In this document: piece after piece, positions 52,696 through 61,543 of the stretch | Layout of the letters: every line of letters starts with the position of its first letter | Position numbering within the stretch: the first letter of the stretch is position 1 | NCBI GenBank assembly: GCA_947504115.1 | Contig: CANNGH010000001.1 | Location: 496,001 to 560,000, forward strand | Length of the DNA stretch: 64,000 bases | Reading direction: 5' to 3' | Origin: an uncultured Sedimentitalea sp. | Lineage (GTDB): Bacteria; Pseudomonadota; Alphaproteobacteria; Rhodobacterales; Rhodobacteraceae | Translations under genes and position numbers: made by a program | The notes under the pieces: generated by a model | Seen by the model: only the letters and a program-made list of their open reading frames with translations | The model's database searches: none | What the model was told of the DNA's origin: nothing

Positions 52696-53952
52696 ATGTA
52701 TGATCTGGCAATCATGTGGGACTGGATGGCCTTTGCGGTGCGCTGGCTGCATGTCGTCACCGCCATCGCCTGGATCGGGTCGTCGTTCTATTTCGTCGCG
52801 CTGGACCTGGGCCTGAAGAAGGTGCCGCACCTGCCCGTGGGCGCCCATGGCGAGGAATGGCAGGTGCATGGCGGCGGCTTTTATCACATCCAGAAATATC
52901 TGGTGGCGCCGGAAAACCTGCCCGAGCATCTGGTGTGGTTCAAATGGGAAAGCTACAGCACGTGGCTGTCGGGCGCGGCGATGCTGATGATCGTCTATTG
53001 GGTCGGGGCGGAGCTGTTCCTGATCGATCCCGCCAAGGCCGATCTGGCGGTCTGGCAGGCGATCCTGATTTCCGCCGCCTCGTTGACGATCGGCTGGATC
53101 TGCTATGATTTCCTGTGCAAGTCGCCGCTGGGCGAGCGGCCCACGGTGCTGATGCTGCTGCTGTTCGTCATCCTGGTGGCGATGTCCTGGGGCTATAACC
53201 AGGTCTTCACCGGCCGCGCCGCGCTTTTGCATCTGGGGGCCTTCACCGCCACGATCATGACGGCCAACGTGTTCTTTATCATCATGCCCAACCAGCGCGT
53301 CGTCGTGAAGGATCTGCAGGAGGGACGCACGCCCGATCCCAAATACGGCAAGATCGCGAAACTGCGCAGCACGCATAACAATTACCTGACGCTGCCGGTG
53401 ATCTTCCTGATGCTGTCGAACCACTATCCGCTGGCTTTCGCCACCGAATACAACTGGATCATCGCGTCGCTGATCTTTCTGACGGGCGTGACGATCCGGC
53501 ATTATTTCAACACGATGCACGCCACCGGCAAGGGGCCGTCCTGGACCTGGGGGGCGACCGCCGTGCTGTTCGTCCTGATCGCATGGCTGTCCACCGCGTC
53601 CACATGGGACGGCGATTTCGACGCGCTGGAGGCGCGCGAGCTGTCCCCTTACGAGCAGCGTTACGCCAGTGCGGCAGGTTTTGAAGAGGTCAGCGACATC
53701 GTGCTGGGCCGCTGTTCCATGTGCCATGCGCGCGAACCCTTCTGGGAGGGTATCCGCTGGGCGCCGAAGGGGGTGCATCTGGAAACCCCCGCCGATATCG
53801 CGCGCGAAGCGCGGCAGATCTATCTTCAGGCCGGGGTGAGCACGGCCATGCCGCCGGCCAACATCACCCATATCGAGGACGCGGAGCGCACCGCCATCGT
53901 CAACTGGTTCCGGGTGGCCAATGACGGGCGGGTTGCCAATCTGATGCGCTGA
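52696..53952 (+). CDS. puuD: Membrane-bound urate oxidase PuuD with cytochrome c domain
   Basis: Integral membrane urate hydroxylase, 418 residues. Eight or so helices make up residues 1-305 (the DUF989/urate oxidase N-terminal domain, starting MYDLAIMWDWMAFAVRWLHV). A periplasmic cytochrome c domain follows with haem motif Cys340-Ser-Met-Cys343-His344 and a distal methionine in STAMPPAN. It converts urate to 5-hydroxyisourate and passes electrons to the respiratory chain instead of making peroxide. GGAGGG precedes the ATG at 52696. Works with UraH, UraD and PuuE. Confidence 0.95.
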   Translation: MYDLAIMWDWMAFAVRWLHVVTAIAWIGSSFYFVALDLGLKKVPHLPVGAHGEEWQVHGGGFYHIQKYLVAPENLPEHLVWFKWESYSTWLSGAAMLMIVYWVGAELFLIDPAKADLAVWQAILISAASLTIGWICYDFLCKSPLGERPTVLMLLLFVILVAMSWGYNQVFTGRAALLHLGAFTATIMTANVFFIIMPNQRVVVKDLQEGRTPDPKYGKIAKLRSTHNNYLTLPVIFLMLSNHYPLAFATEYNWIIASLIFLTGVTIRHYFNTMHATGKGPSWTWGATAVLFVLIAWLSTASTWDGDFDALEARELSPYEQRYASAAGFEEVSDIVLGRCSMCHAREPFWEGIRWAPKGVHLETPADIAREARQIYLQAGVSTAMPPANITHIEDAERTAIVNWFRVANDGRVANLMR

Positions 53953-53980
53953 ACCGCGCCTGCCGTCGTTACAAGGCGGG

Positions 53981-55804
53981 TCACTCCGGCGCGCTTTGGT
54001 CCGTGCTCTTGTGCAAGGCGGCGGAAAGGGCCAGCGCGGTCATCCGCTCGGTCAGGCCGGATGGTGCATCCAGTCCCATCCGGGCCAAAGCCGCCCGGTC
54101 GCGCGGGGCGGTCAGACCGGAAACCAGCAAAGCGGCCAGATCGCGTTTGCGGCCCTGCGCATCGCCCAGCAGCGAAAGCGCGGGCAGCAGCCGTTGTTCC
54201 ACCGCATCGAAATCGGTGCCGAAGGGAAAGACGGGCAGGGCGTGTGGTTTCAGCCAGTCCGCCAATGCCTTTGGCGTGTTGCTGCGCGCCTCTGGCGGGA
54301 TTTCGTAATCCGCTGCGATCTTGCCCGCGCGTTTCGCGGCCTTCAGCAGATCGGGCTGGAAGCGGCTGTCGGCGATGGCCAGCATCGCGGCCACGGCATC
54401 CTCGTCACGCCGTCCGCGCAGATCGGCGATGCCGTATTCGGTCACCACCACGTCGCGGTAGGGGCGCGGGATCGTCTCGTGCGGGTGATCCCAGACGATG
54501 TTGCTGGTCAGCCTGCCGCCGCTTTTGCGCGTCGCCGGAAGGGTGATGATCGCGCGCGCATCGCGCAGGGCAAAGGCCTGTTCGATGAAATTGAACTGTC
54601 CGCCGACGCCGCTGACCTCCTGCCCCTCCTCGGTGGCGTCCGACACGAGCCCGCCGAGCAGCGTCGCCTTCATCGCGGCATTGACGAACCGCGCGTCGAC
54701 ACGGGCGGCGCGCTTGCCGGCCTCGTCGCCATAAAGCGCGTTGGTGAACGAGACCGGGCGCATGGCGATCCTCGCGCGCTGATCGGCGGGCATGTCGCGC
54801 AGCCGGCGATAGAAGGCGCGGCAATCGACGAAGAACCCCGCGTCGATGGCGTGGCCCTCGATCTCGCGCGTGACGATCCCGGCCTCGAACAATTGCAGCA
54901 ACCCGTCGACCAGCATTTCCGTCACGCCATAGAGGCCCTGCCGGAACGGCCCGGTTTCGGCAAAGCGGTCGGGCGCGAAGGGGCAATTGTCGATCAGCGG
55001 CGCGATCTCGCCCCGGTGCCGCAGGATCAACGCATGCGCCACCGCGTCGCCGATCGCGCCGATGCCGATCTGCAGCGTGCCGCCATCGGGGATCAGGCGG
55101 GCGACATGCAGGCCGATGGCATGTTCCGCCTGACCCGCCGGACGCTTGACGGCCGAGAACAGCTCGAACCCTTCGCCATCGTGCAGATGGGCGAGTTCAT
55201 CGCGCGCGATCTCGGCGGGCGGGCCGAAGAAGGGCAATTCGCGGTTGATCTCGCCCACGAACAGGAAATCCTGCTCGCCCGCGCGGCGGCGCTCCAGCAG
55301 ATCGACGCTGATGTCGGTATTGCAGGACAGCGACAGATGCCCGTCCTGCTCGGCCAGAAGCTGCATCACCAGATTGGGGCCCCAGTCGCACAAAAGATCC
55401 AGCGCATGGGTATAATTCGCGGCGATATAGCGCCGTTGCGCCGGGCCGTTGCCCAGCCAGCGCCCGGCGAGAAAGAAGAAATCGGCGATCTCGATATTGG
55501 CGGGCAGGGTGCCATCATGCTCCATCCGCGCGTAATCCAGCCCCGGATAGGCCCCGAACAGCCGGTCGGCGGCGGGCTGCAGAAAGCGGCGCTGCATGTC
55601 GCCGCGCATGTCCGGGGCTTCCAGCGTCAGCGCGGTCAGGATCGACAGGCGCGTATCGGGGCGTTGCGCAACCGCGCGGGTCAGCGCGTTGACCAGCGTG
55701 ACCGGTTTGCCCAGCCCCAGCGGCAGGGCAAGGCGGATGTTGCCCTCCAGCCGCTCGATCAGATGGACGGCCAGCACGTCGGGGTCGTCGTCGGGGTCAG
55801 GCAA
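53981..55804 (-). CDS. Acetyl-CoA hydrolase/transferase family protein
   Basis: CoA-transferase-fold protein of about 607 residues, related to acetyl-CoA hydrolase and 4-hydroxybutyrate CoA-transferase. Conserved elements are TLQIGIGAIGDAVAHAL near residue 243, GVGGQFNFIEQAF in the C-terminal domain and VVVTEYGIADLRGR. It is longer than most relatives because of an extra N-terminal region. The start is unsure: a TTG at 55804 overlapping the fadJ-like stop by eight bases fits the operon's coupling, while an ATG at 55843 or GTG at 55777 are alternatives. Last gene of the beta-oxidation operon; may release or exchange CoA from products. Confidence 0.8.
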   Translation of the reverse strand: MPDPDDDPDVLAVHLIERLEGNIRLALPLGLGKPVTLVNALTRAVAQRPDTRLSILTALTLEAPDMRGDMQRRFLQPAADRLFGAYPGLDYARMEHDGTLPANIEIADFFFLAGRWLGNGPAQRRYIAANYTHALDLLCDWGPNLVMQLLAEQDGHLSLSCNTDISVDLLERRRAGEQDFLFVGEINRELPFFGPPAEIARDELAHLHDGEGFELFSAVKRPAGQAEHAIGLHVARLIPDGGTLQIGIGAIGDAVAHALILRHRGEIAPLIDNCPFAPDRFAETGPFRQGLYGVTEMLVDGLLQLFEAGIVTREIEGHAIDAGFFVDCRAFYRRLRDMPADQRARIAMRPVSFTNALYGDEAGKRAARVDARFVNAAMKATLLGGLVSDATEEGQEVSGVGGQFNFIEQAFALRDARAIITLPATRKSGGRLTSNIVWDHPHETIPRPYRDVVVTEYGIADLRGRRDEDAVAAMLAIADSRFQPDLLKAAKRAGKIAADYEIPPEARSNTPKALADWLKPHALPVFPFGTDFDAVEQRLLPALSLLGDAQGRKRDLAALLVSGLTAPRDRAALARMGLDAPSGLTERMTALALSAALHKSTDQSAPE

Positions 55805-57866
55805 ACCTCGACCAGCCCTTGTCCGGTGCAAACCGGTCGCCATGTTTCTCGGCCATCTCGCGCAAGATACGGGTGACCTGATCGGCCCCGCGTTTGCGCG
55901 CATAATGCAGCGGACCGCCGCGGAAGGGCGCGAAACCGGTGCCGAAAATCACCGCACCGTCCAGGGTGTCGGCATCCTCGACCACCTTTTCGCGCAGACA
56001 CTCCACCGCCGCGTCGCACATCGGCAGGATCAGCCGGTCGGTCATGCCCGCCGGAATGTCGCGGTCGGTATCGGGGCGGGGGGTGCCGTCCGACCAGTCG
56101 TAGAACCCGCGACCGGATTTCTTGCCGGTGTCGCCGCTTTCGACCTTGTCGCGCAATATGCGGGGAATATCGGCCAGCGGCTTGTCCAGCGAGGATTTGA
56201 GACTTTCGCCGACATCCAGACAGATATCCAGCCCGACCTGATCGGCCAGCGTCAGCGGCCCCATCGGCATGCCGAAGCGCAGACCGGCAGCGTCGATCAT
56301 CCGCTTGTCGTGGCCCTCGTCCAGCAACAGCATCCCCTCCATCAGATAGGGGGTGAGGACGCGATTGACGAGAAAGCCGGGGTAATCGCGCACCGGCGCG
56401 GGCAGGCGGTCGATGGCGCCGCAAAAGGCGCGCAGGCGGTCCAGCACCTTGCGGTTCGTGTGCTGATGCGCGACCACCTCGACCAGCGGCATCTGCGAGA
56501 CCGGGTTGAAGAAATGCAGCCCCGCGAACCGGGCAGGATCGGGCGCGGATTTGGCAAGGTCGGTCAGCCGAAGCGACGAGGTGTTGGTCGCGAGAATCGC
56601 GTCCTCCTTCATCTGACCGGCGAGGGATTGGTATATCTTCGCCTTGAGGTCCGGTTTCTCGGGGACCGCCTCGATCACCAGATCGGCACGGGCGGCGCCG
56701 ATGCCGGTCGGGTCGGGCATCAGCCGGTCCAGCGCGTCGCGGGTTTCGATGTCGGTGAGGTGCTTCTTGCGGCAGATGTCGCCGGCCCGTTTCACCGCAC
56801 AGCCCAGCGGTTCGGGGTTGAGATCGGCCAGCGTGACCCGCTTGCCCCGAAGCGCGGCCCAGGCGGCGATTTCCGCCCCCATCGCGCCGGCACCGATCAC
56901 GTGGACATGGGCGATGCCGTCCTCGCCCCTGGTGCGCGCCTTCAGCTTTTGACGCAGGAAGAACACGCGGATCAGGTTCTTTGCCGCGTCGGTTTTCAGC
57001 AGGTTGACGAACGAGACGATCTCGGCCTTCTGCATCGCCTTCGCATCGCTGCCGTTTTCCTCCCACAGGTCGATCAGGGCGTGGGGGGCGGGGTAATGGT
57101 CACGCGGGGCGGATTTTTCGGTTTCGCTGCGCATCTTGCGCACCGCCAGCGTGCGGGCCGCATGTGTGCGCATGGCGGTGGCGCGGAACCCTTGTCCGAC
57201 GGTGTCCAGCTTGCCCGCCGCCGCCTGCCGGACGGCGGCGGCGACATGGCGTTCGGGCACCAGCGCATCGGCGATGCCCAGTTTCAGCGCCTTGCGGTCA
57301 TGGGCCGATTTGCCGGTCAGCATCATCGTCATGGCCTCGACAGGGTCGATCAGGGCGGGAAGGCGGAACGTGCCGCCAAGGCCCGGGTGCAGGCCCAGCT
57401 GCACCTCGGGAAAGCCGAACTTCGCGCCTTGGACGGCGATGCGGTGGTCGCAGGCCAGCGCGATCTCGAACCCCGCGCCAAGGGCCGCGCCATGCACGAC
57501 GGCGATGCTGGGAAACGGCAGCGCGGCCAGCCGGTCGAGAACGTCATGCCCCTGCCGCAGCATGCTGCCCGCACCCTCGCCGCGCATGTCGGCGAACTGG
57601 TTGATGTCGGCCCCCGCGGCAAAGCCCCCCGGCTTGGCCGAGCGCATCACCAGCGCGCGGGGGTGGTCGTGTTCCAGCATGCCCAGTATCGTGTCCAGAT
57701 CGCGCAGCACGGTCTGCGAGATCGTGTTGGTGCCGGTATCCGGGCAATCCAGAAGCAGCCACGCGATATTCTCGTTATCGCGGGCCATCCGCCACGTGGT
57801 CACGCCCTCGGGGTGGGGCGGGTTACGGTCGGCGGGGTCGGGAAGGTGGCTCAGAACGTCGGTCAT
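55797..57866 (-). CDS. fadJ: Bifunctional enoyl-CoA hydratase / 3-hydroxyacyl-CoA dehydrogenase (FadJ/FadB-like)
   Basis: Beta-oxidation multienzyme alpha subunit, 689 residues. The N-terminal crotonase domain (about 1-190) has GGFAAGADINQFADM for the oxyanion hole and the paired glutamates around PEVQLGLHPGLGG. The dehydrogenase starts near residue 300 with the NAD motif IGAGAMGAEIAAWAA. The C-terminal part shows HFFNPVSQMPLVEVV and PGFLVNRVL. It hydrates trans-2-enoyl-CoA and oxidises the product to 3-ketoacyl-CoA. It overlaps the thiolase gene by four bases. Confidence 0.93.
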   Translation of the reverse strand: MTDVLSHLPDPADRNPPHPEGVTTWRMARDNENIAWLLLDCPDTGTNTISQTVLRDLDTILGMLEHDHPRALVMRSAKPGGFAAGADINQFADMRGEGAGSMLRQGHDVLDRLAALPFPSIAVVHGAALGAGFEIALACDHRIAVQGAKFGFPEVQLGLHPGLGGTFRLPALIDPVEAMTMMLTGKSAHDRKALKLGIADALVPERHVAAAVRQAAAGKLDTVGQGFRATAMRTHAARTLAVRKMRSETEKSAPRDHYPAPHALIDLWEENGSDAKAMQKAEIVSFVNLLKTDAAKNLIRVFFLRQKLKARTRGEDGIAHVHVIGAGAMGAEIAAWAALRGKRVTLADLNPEPLGCAVKRAGDICRKKHLTDIETRDALDRLMPDPTGIGAARADLVIEAVPEKPDLKAKIYQSLAGQMKEDAILATNTSSLRLTDLAKSAPDPARFAGLHFFNPVSQMPLVEVVAHQHTNRKVLDRLRAFCGAIDRLPAPVRDYPGFLVNRVLTPYLMEGMLLLDEGHDKRMIDAAGLRFGMPMGPLTLADQVGLDICLDVGESLKSSLDKPLADIPRILRDKVESGDTGKKSGRGFYDWSDGTPRPDTDRDIPAGMTDRLILPMCDAAVECLREKVVEDADTLDGAVIFGTGFAPFRGGPLHYARKRGADQVTRILREMAEKHGDRFAPDKGWSRFA

Positions 57867-59149
57867 GCGACCTCCAGCATCATCGCGCCGCCCTGACCGC
57901 CGCCGATGCATTCGGTGGCGATGCCGCGCGTCTTGTTCATTCGTTTCAGGGCGTTGGCCAGATGCAACACGATGCGGTTGCCGCTGGTTCCGACCGGATG
58001 GCCCAGGCTGATCGCGCCGCCATCGACATTCAGCCGGTCGCGGTCGATGCGCCCCAGCGGGGCGTCCATGCCCAGAACCTCGCGGCAGAAGGTTTCATCC
58101 TCCCACGCGGCGAGACAGGCCAGAACCTGCGCGGCGAAGGCTTCGTTCACCTCCCAGAGGTCGATATCGTCGCGCCCGAAATCGTGGCGTTGCAGGATCG
58201 GCTGGCTGGCCAGCACCGGCCCCAGCCCCATGATCGACGGATCAAGCGCGGCCCATTGGCTGTCGACGATCCGCGCCAGCGGAGTCAGCCCGTGCGCCTC
58301 GACCGCCTGTTCTGAGGCGAGGATCACCCAGCTTGCGCCATCGGTGATCTGGCTGGAATTGCCGGGCGTGACCTTGCCATAGGGCTTTTCGAACGCAGGG
58401 TTCAGTTTGGCGAGCGAGTCCATGTCGCTGTCGGGACGCACGCCGTCATCCTTGACATGCGCGGTGCCGTCGCGGTCAAAGGCCGGCATGACCTCGCCCG
58501 AAAGCCAGCCCTCGCGCTGCGCGCGGGCAAGACGGTGGTGGCTTTGCATGGCATAGGTGTCGGCGGCGGTGCGGTCGATACCGAAGCGATAGGCCAGCAC
58601 CTCTGCGGTCTGACCCATGTTCAAATCGGTGATCGGATCGGTCAGTCCGCGTTCAAGGCCGATCACCGGCTTGAAGAATTCGGGCCGCAGTCCGGCCATC
58701 CGTCGGGCAGTATCCAGCGGCCCCTTGGCGCGGGCCATCCCTGCATACCATTCCACCGCCTCCTGCCGCAGCACCAGCGGCGCGTGGCTCAGCGCCTCGG
58801 TGCCGCCGGCAAGGATCAGGTTGTGACTGCCGTCGCGGATATAGCGATAGGCGGTGTCGATGCTTTGCATCCCCGATCCGCAATTGATCTGCATGGTGAA
58901 GGCGACCATGGCCTCGCCCAGCCCAAGGCGAAGTGCTGCGACGCGGGCCGGGTTCATCTCGTCCGCGATGACATTGACGCAGCCGAGGATGCACAGATCG
59001 AACGCCGTGCGGTCGAACGGCTGACGCAGCAGCAGGGGGCGGCCCGCCTGCACCGCCAGATCGACGGGGGTGAACGGGCCGGGGCCGCTGCGCACCTTGA
59101 GAAATGGCGTGCGCGCGCCATCGACCAGATAGACGGGACGGTCGGTCAT
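57863..59149 (-). CDS. fadI: Acetyl-CoA C-acyltransferase (thiolase, FadI/FadA-like)
   Basis: Thiolase of 428 residues with nucleophile Cys90 (MQINCGSGMQSID), the GHPVGTSGNRI histidine motif and the second cysteine in CIGGGQGGAM near the end. The residue count and the long insert fit the FadI-type. It releases acetyl-CoA from 3-ketoacyl-CoA. Four-base overlaps join it to fadE upstream and to the fadJ-like gene downstream, indicating one coupled operon. Confidence 0.93.
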   Translation of the reverse strand: MTDRPVYLVDGARTPFLKVRSGPGPFTPVDLAVQAGRPLLLRQPFDRTAFDLCILGCVNVIADEMNPARVAALRLGLGEAMVAFTMQINCGSGMQSIDTAYRYIRDGSHNLILAGGTEALSHAPLVLRQEAVEWYAGMARAKGPLDTARRMAGLRPEFFKPVIGLERGLTDPITDLNMGQTAEVLAYRFGIDRTAADTYAMQSHHRLARAQREGWLSGEVMPAFDRDGTAHVKDDGVRPDSDMDSLAKLNPAFEKPYGKVTPGNSSQITDGASWVILASEQAVEAHGLTPLARIVDSQWAALDPSIMGLGPVLASQPILQRHDFGRDDIDLWEVNEAFAAQVLACLAAWEDETFCREVLGMDAPLGRIDRDRLNVDGGAISLGHPVGTSGNRIVLHLANALKRMNKTRGIATECIGGGQGGAMMLEVA

Positions 59150-61401
59150 TCGGCGGCCTCCTTTGAATTGTCGGTGTTTCTGGGGGCGGCATAATCCGGG
59201 AAATAATGCGCCAGTTCCTCGGACGTGTATTCGTCCACCGCAACGACCTTCTGCACCACCTCGTCCAGCTTTTGCAGCATCGCATGCTCGGTCTGCGAGA
59301 TCACCCCGTCCGCCAGCGCCTGATCCGGTGTCTTGCGCAGATCGCGCAGTTTCCGAGTCAGGGAGTCCGCGCCGGTCACGCGGTCATAGGCCGCTTCCAG
59401 CAGGCCAAGGCCACTATCGGGGGCGGGTTTGTGCAGGCCCGATGTCAGCCGCTCGCGCGTGGCCGAGGGGTGGTAGGCCAGATCGCTGCACGCCGCCGTC
59501 AGCGCGTCGTCGGGGGCGCGTTGCGACATGCCGGGCAGGGTGACAAAGCGCAGCAGCCACGCGGCCCAGCGGGCGGGAAAGTTCGCCACCACCTCGTCCA
59601 GCGCGTCCTGGATGCGGGCGAAACCGGCGTCGGCGTTATATTGCACCAGCGGCAGGTCAGCGTGGTTGCGGCCCTCATCTTCCCAGCGTTTGACGATGGC
59701 CGAGAGGAAATAGAGCTCGGACAACACGTCGCCCATCCGGGCCGAGATCATCTCGCGCCGTTTCAGCGCGCCGCCCATGGTCAGGAATGCCATGTCGGCC
59801 GTCAGCGCGAAGGCTGCCGACCACCGCGCCATGCGCCGGTAGATCGGTGCGAGCGGCCCGGCATCGGGCGGCGCCGGGGCGAACAATGCGCCGCTCCATG
59901 CCCGGCCAAGGGCGCGGAACGTGGTTTTGGTGGAGTGCTTCACGTGCGCCCAGAAGTGCCTGTCGAACTCATCCAGCGATTTCTCAGGGTCCGGTTCCTG
60001 CAGGGCCTGCATCTCGTCCAGCAGATGCGGATGCGCGCGGATCGCGCCCTGGCCGAAGATGATCAGGTTGCGGGTGACGATGTTGGCGCCCTCCACCGTG
60101 ATGCCGATGGGCAGCGAGCGATAGATCGGCCCGAGATAGTTCAGCGGCCCGTCGATCACCGCCTTGCCGGAATGGACATCCATCGCGGCCTCGACGCTTG
60201 TGCGCATCCGCGTGGTGGCGTGGTATTTCATGATCGCCGAGATCACTGCCAGCGCGTGCCCCTGATCGAGCCCGGCGCAGGTCAGCCGGCGCGCGGCGTC
60301 GATGGCATAGGCATTGGCCGCGATCAGGCCCAGCTTTTCCTGCACGCCGCCGAACTTGCCGATGGGCAGGTTGAATTGCTGGCGCACGCGGGCATAGGCG
60401 CCGGTGCTGCGCGCCGAGACCGCCGTGGCCGCCGCCGACAGCGAGGGCAGCGAAATGCCCCGCCCCGCCGCAAGTGCGGCCATCAGCATCATCCAGCCGC
60501 GCCCGGCATAATCCGGCCCGCCGATGATGTTTTCCAGCGGAATGAACACGTCCTTGCCGGTGGTCGGCCCGTTCATGAACATCGTCCCCGAGGGGATGTG
60601 CCGCCGCCCGGTTTCCACCCCCGGCAGGTCGGTTGGCACCAGCGCGCAGGTGATGCCGATATCGGGCGCGCCGCCCAGCAACCCATCGGGATCGCGCATC
60701 TGGAAGGCCAGCCCCAGAACCGTGCAGACCGGCGCCAGCGTGATGTAACGCTTGGCCCAGTTCAGCCGCAGGCCCAGCACCTCCTGCCCGTTCCAGTCGC
60801 CCTTGCAGACCACGCCGGTATCCACCATCGCCGAGGCGTCCGATCCGGCCTCTTCGCTGGTCAGGCCGAAAGCGGGCAGTTCCTTGCCCGCCGCCAGACG
60901 CGGCAGCCAGTGTTCCTTTTGCGCATCGGTGCCGAATTGCAGGATCAACTCGCCCGGCCCAAGCGAGTTGGGCACCATCACCGTCACCGCCGCCGGAATC
61001 GACGCGGACGAGATATAGCGGATCACTTCGGAATGGGCATAGGCGGAAAAACCCATGCCACCATGTTCCTTGGGGATGATCATCCCGAAAAAGCCGTTGT
61101 CACGCAGGAATTGCCACGCCTCATCCGGCAGGTCGGCGGTTTCGTGGTTGATCTTCCAGTCGTCCACCATGGCGCAGAAGTCGCGGCAGGGGCCGGACAG
61201 GAAAGTCTGCTCCTCTGCGGTAAGACGCGATGCCTTGACGTCGCGCAGTTTGGTCCAGTCGGGGTTGCCGGAAAACAGGTCGGCTTCCCACCAGATTTCG
61301 CCGGCGCTGATGGCCTCGGCCTCGGTATCCGACAGGCTGGGCAGTGCGGTCCGGGCCCATTTGTGGATCGGTTTGGTTATGCGGTCGCGGCGGAACGACA
61401 T
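59146..61401 (-). CDS. fadE: Acyl-CoA dehydrogenase FadE-type (long, DUF1974 C-terminus)
   Basis: Flavoprotein of 751 residues for the first oxidation of acyl-CoA. The acyl-CoA dehydrogenase core is roughly residues 50-470 (KEHGGMGFSAYAHSEVI, FGLTSEEAGSDASAMVDTG, and the later VHSGKAVIDGPLNYLG). The C-terminal 250 residues match the bacterial FadE-specific extension. The start at 61401 has AGAGGAAC upstream; the longer frame is not protein-like. First gene of the operon fadE-fadI-fadJ-CoA transferase, divergent from the dihydrolipoyl-dehydrogenase-like gene. Confidence 0.93.
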   Translation of the reverse strand: MSFRRDRITKPIHKWARTALPSLSDTEAEAISAGEIWWEADLFSGNPDWTKLRDVKASRLTAEEQTFLSGPCRDFCAMVDDWKINHETADLPDEAWQFLRDNGFFGMIIPKEHGGMGFSAYAHSEVIRYISSASIPAAVTVMVPNSLGPGELILQFGTDAQKEHWLPRLAAGKELPAFGLTSEEAGSDASAMVDTGVVCKGDWNGQEVLGLRLNWAKRYITLAPVCTVLGLAFQMRDPDGLLGGAPDIGITCALVPTDLPGVETGRRHIPSGTMFMNGPTTGKDVFIPLENIIGGPDYAGRGWMMLMAALAAGRGISLPSLSAAATAVSARSTGAYARVRQQFNLPIGKFGGVQEKLGLIAANAYAIDAARRLTCAGLDQGHALAVISAIMKYHATTRMRTSVEAAMDVHSGKAVIDGPLNYLGPIYRSLPIGITVEGANIVTRNLIIFGQGAIRAHPHLLDEMQALQEPDPEKSLDEFDRHFWAHVKHSTKTTFRALGRAWSGALFAPAPPDAGPLAPIYRRMARWSAAFALTADMAFLTMGGALKRREMISARMGDVLSELYFLSAIVKRWEDEGRNHADLPLVQYNADAGFARIQDALDEVVANFPARWAAWLLRFVTLPGMSQRAPDDALTAACSDLAYHPSATRERLTSGLHKPAPDSGLGLLEAAYDRVTGADSLTRKLRDLRKTPDQALADGVISQTEHAMLQKLDEVVQKVVAVDEYTSEELAHYFPDYAAPRNTDNSKEAAE

Positions 61402-61458
61402 GGGGTTCCTCTTTGTCAATTCGCGGTGATGGCAGACCAACCCGGCCAGGCGTGAAAG

Positions 61459-61475
61459 GTTCCGGCTTGCGGAAC
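61459..61475. promoter_or_regulatory. Inverted repeat in fadE/lpd-like divergent region
   Basis: GTTCCG-GCTTG-CGGAAC, a perfect 6-bp inverted repeat between the divergent genes, 57 bases upstream of fadE. Possible repressor site; no fatty-acid regulator gene lies nearby. Confidence 0.4.
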
Positions 61476-61543
61476 TGCCGCCGGGGCCGCACGTTATGTA
61501 ATGTTGAACCTGTGGCGTTCCCGCGGAAAGAAAAGGTTTTCCC

